From NCBI GenBank assembly GCA_020698575.1, contig CM036239.1:16400763-16464762 (forward strand): a DNA stretch of 64,000 nt. The letters run 5' to 3'. Made by a program: the position numbers and the translations under genes. This document shows positions 62,277 to 64,000 of this stretch, piece by piece. The first letter of the stretch is position 1. Each line of letters starts with the position of its first letter. The notes beneath the pieces were generated by a model. It was not told the origin of the DNA and searched no databases. It was given only the letters and a program-made list of their open reading frames with translations. This DNA is from Bostrychus sinensis (taxonomy: Eukaryota; Chordata; Actinopteri; Gobiiformes; Eleotridae).

Positions 62277-63914
62277 ATGATGGACAACGTTACGGTATCG
62301 GCCTCTCGTGGAAGTGCGGACTGCCCTTTGGCCGCCGAGGATATGGAGGGGATCTGTGTGATGCCAGACCTGGGTGCTATTAAGACGGAGGACTCCGGAG
62401 TTGCTGAGGAGGGAGGCAATCAAAATGTGGCCATGGGGATCAAGTTTATCTTGCCCAATCGATTTGACATGAATGTGTGTTCAAGATTTGTGAAGTCACT
62501 GAACGAGGAGGACAGCAAAAATATTCAGGATCAGGTCAACTCCGATCTGGAGGTGGCATCTGTTTTATTCAAAGGTAAATAATGTACTACAAAAACATAG
62601 GTTGCCAATTGTGTTTCAGCCTCTACCGTCTAACATATAATAGTGAATATTGCATAAAGCACATAATTAATTGCGTCTTATGTTTTTTTTTTTTTTGTTT
62701 GTTTTTTTTTTGTTTGTTTGTTTGTTTGTTTTAGCTGAGTGCAATATCCAGACCTCACCTTCTCCTGGGATACAAGTGCGTCATGTTTACACCCCGTCCA
62801 CTACCAAACATTTCTCCCCCATCAAACAGTCCACCACTCTCACCAACAAGCACCGTGGGAACGAGGTGTCCTCCACTCCACTGCTTGTTCATTGTAAGGG
62901 CGACAGTTTATTTGATGTTAAACGTGCAGTTAGTTTATTAAGGTAATTTGTGTTTTTCAGCGTTGTCTATTCATCAGCTTGCAGCTCAAGGGGAAATGGT
63001 ATACCTAGCTAGTAGAATTGAACAAGGTAAGCTTTTTTAAATCACCCCTGAAAATCAAATTTATTTATTTTTTAGACCGTAATAATGTTTTCAGGTTGCA
63101 CTAGGAAAGATATTGCTTGTCTGTTGTTATGTAAAAAGTAATTTTTATCATCATCAACAGAGAATGTGATTAATCTCCAAGATGAGGAAGGATTTACCCC
63201 CTTAATGTGGGCAGCTGCTCATGGACAGATTGCTGTGGTTGAATTTCTGCTTCAAAATGTACAAAAAGTATTATTTTCTTTATTTATTGTAAGAGCTATT
63301 TGCTTATCACAGTTTTGTCCATACTTCATTTTCAATTCTTTTGATTCTGTATAATCAGGGAGCAGACCCTAACCTTCTAGCCAAAGGAAGAGAGAGTGCA
63401 TTGTCTTTGGCCTGCAGTAAGGGATACACAGATATTGTGAAAATGCTCATTGACTGTGGGGTTGATGTCAATGAATATGATTGGGTAAGCATTTGCTATT
63501 AATAGTGAGCCATATGTGTTGTTTTATAAATTAATAATTTCTGTTTATTTAGAATGGAGGAGCCCCTCTGTTGTATGCTGTCCATGGGAACCATGTCCGC
63601 TGTGTGGAAATCCTGTTAGGTAAAGGGGGGTAACTGTCATAACTAATAATAAACAATGGGCTAGGAAAATCATCTTTTGTATACTTGTGTTTTATACAGA
63701 GAGTGGGGCTGATCCTACCATTGAGTCAGACTCTGGCTTCAATGCTATGGATATGGCAGTGGCAATGGGTCATCGCAATGGTATGTAGAATTTAAATTAA
63801 TGAACAAATAAAATGTTTACATTTGTTATACATTTGTAACACATCATTTTCTCTGTAGTTCAGCAAGTGATGGAAGCTCATTTACTAAAATTACTCATGG
63901 GAATCAGAGAATGA
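62277..63914 (+). CDS. ankra2: ankra2, ankyrin repeat family A member 2
   Basis: This cytosolic/nuclear adaptor has ankyrin repeats that bind PxLPxI/L-type peptides in megalin (LRP2), class IIa HDACs and RFX7. Eight exons (62277-62574, 62735-62893, 62961-63026, 63161-63258, 63359-63484, 63553-63619, 63700-63780, 63859-63914) total 951 bases: 316 residues plus stop, against 313 in human. The start is one of two adjacent ATGs just after an acceptor at 62260, implying an untranslated first exon upstream. The core (GIKFILPNRFDMNVCSRFV, DSKNIQDQVNSDLEVASV, SPGIQVRHVYTPSTTKHF) is nearly identical to human. Ankyrin repeats start at NLQDEEGFTPLMWAAAHG and run through GADPN..., GVDVNEYDW, NGGAPLLYAVHGNHVRC and ESGADPTIESDSGF. 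It ends LLKLLMGIRE. No defects seen. Confidence 0.97.
62681..62732 (+). repeat. poly-T / (TTTG)n tract before ankra2 exon 2
   Basis: A T-rich run with tttg units ends at the acceptor of exon 2 and serves as its polypyrimidine tract. Its length is likely variable. Confidence 0.85.
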
Positions 63915-64000
63915 AGGTTTATCTTTCAAGCTTTGGACAATCATGTAGCCTCCAAATGTGTCATTCAGAAGTGAAGGTTTGAAATGTTTTTTCTCAGCTT

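Overview
The window is vertebrate nuclear DNA, almost certainly from a teleost fish. The genes are split into many short exons with GT-AG introns, the DNA is AT-rich, and the non-coding part carries fish-type repeats: tRNA-derived SINEs, hAT-like elements with 8-bp target duplications, and L2-like tails whose 3' end reads 'gggataggctccag'. I assembled the gene models by joining open segments at splice sites with matching phase. Three of the four models close to an exact multiple of three from start codon to stop codon.

Layout. (1) 1-6070: no gene found. (2) 6080-44817, minus strand: mast4, a giant microtubule-associated serine/threonine kinase. It has 29 coding exons and 2,452 codons in the long form, plus up to three alternative first exons (33.6, 26.7 and 23.4 kb). 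Its introns hold an 800-bp hAT-like element, a nested miniature hAT, a palindromic MITE, SINEs, and a 1.8-kb CpG-rich 25-bp minisatellite. (3) 44.9-49.2 kb: the mast4 promoter side, a decayed 'tttagtcctgg' tandem array and old transposon remnants. (4) 49.2-53.4 kb, plus strand: a single-pass class I cytokine receptor of the gp130 family (IL31RA/OSMR/LIFR-like), with 13 exons resolved and the signal-peptide end uncertain. (5) 55.2-60.7 kb, minus strand: srek1, an SR-related splicing regulator with two RRMs and a short RS region, tail to tail with the receptor. A possible poison exon lies in its intron 2. (6) 60.9-61.9 kb: a hAT-like insertion in the shared upstream space. (7) 62.3-63.9 kb, plus strand: ankra2, an ankyrin-repeat adaptor, complete to its stop.

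The human orthologues of mast4, srek1 and ankra2, and the gp130-type receptor cluster, all lie on chromosome 5q or 5p. The window is therefore a compressed and rearranged version of an old synteny block. The genes do not form a pathway: mast4 is a cytoskeletal AGC kinase, the receptor would signal through JAK/STAT, srek1 controls splicing, and ankra2 links endocytic receptors, class IIa HDACs and RFX7.
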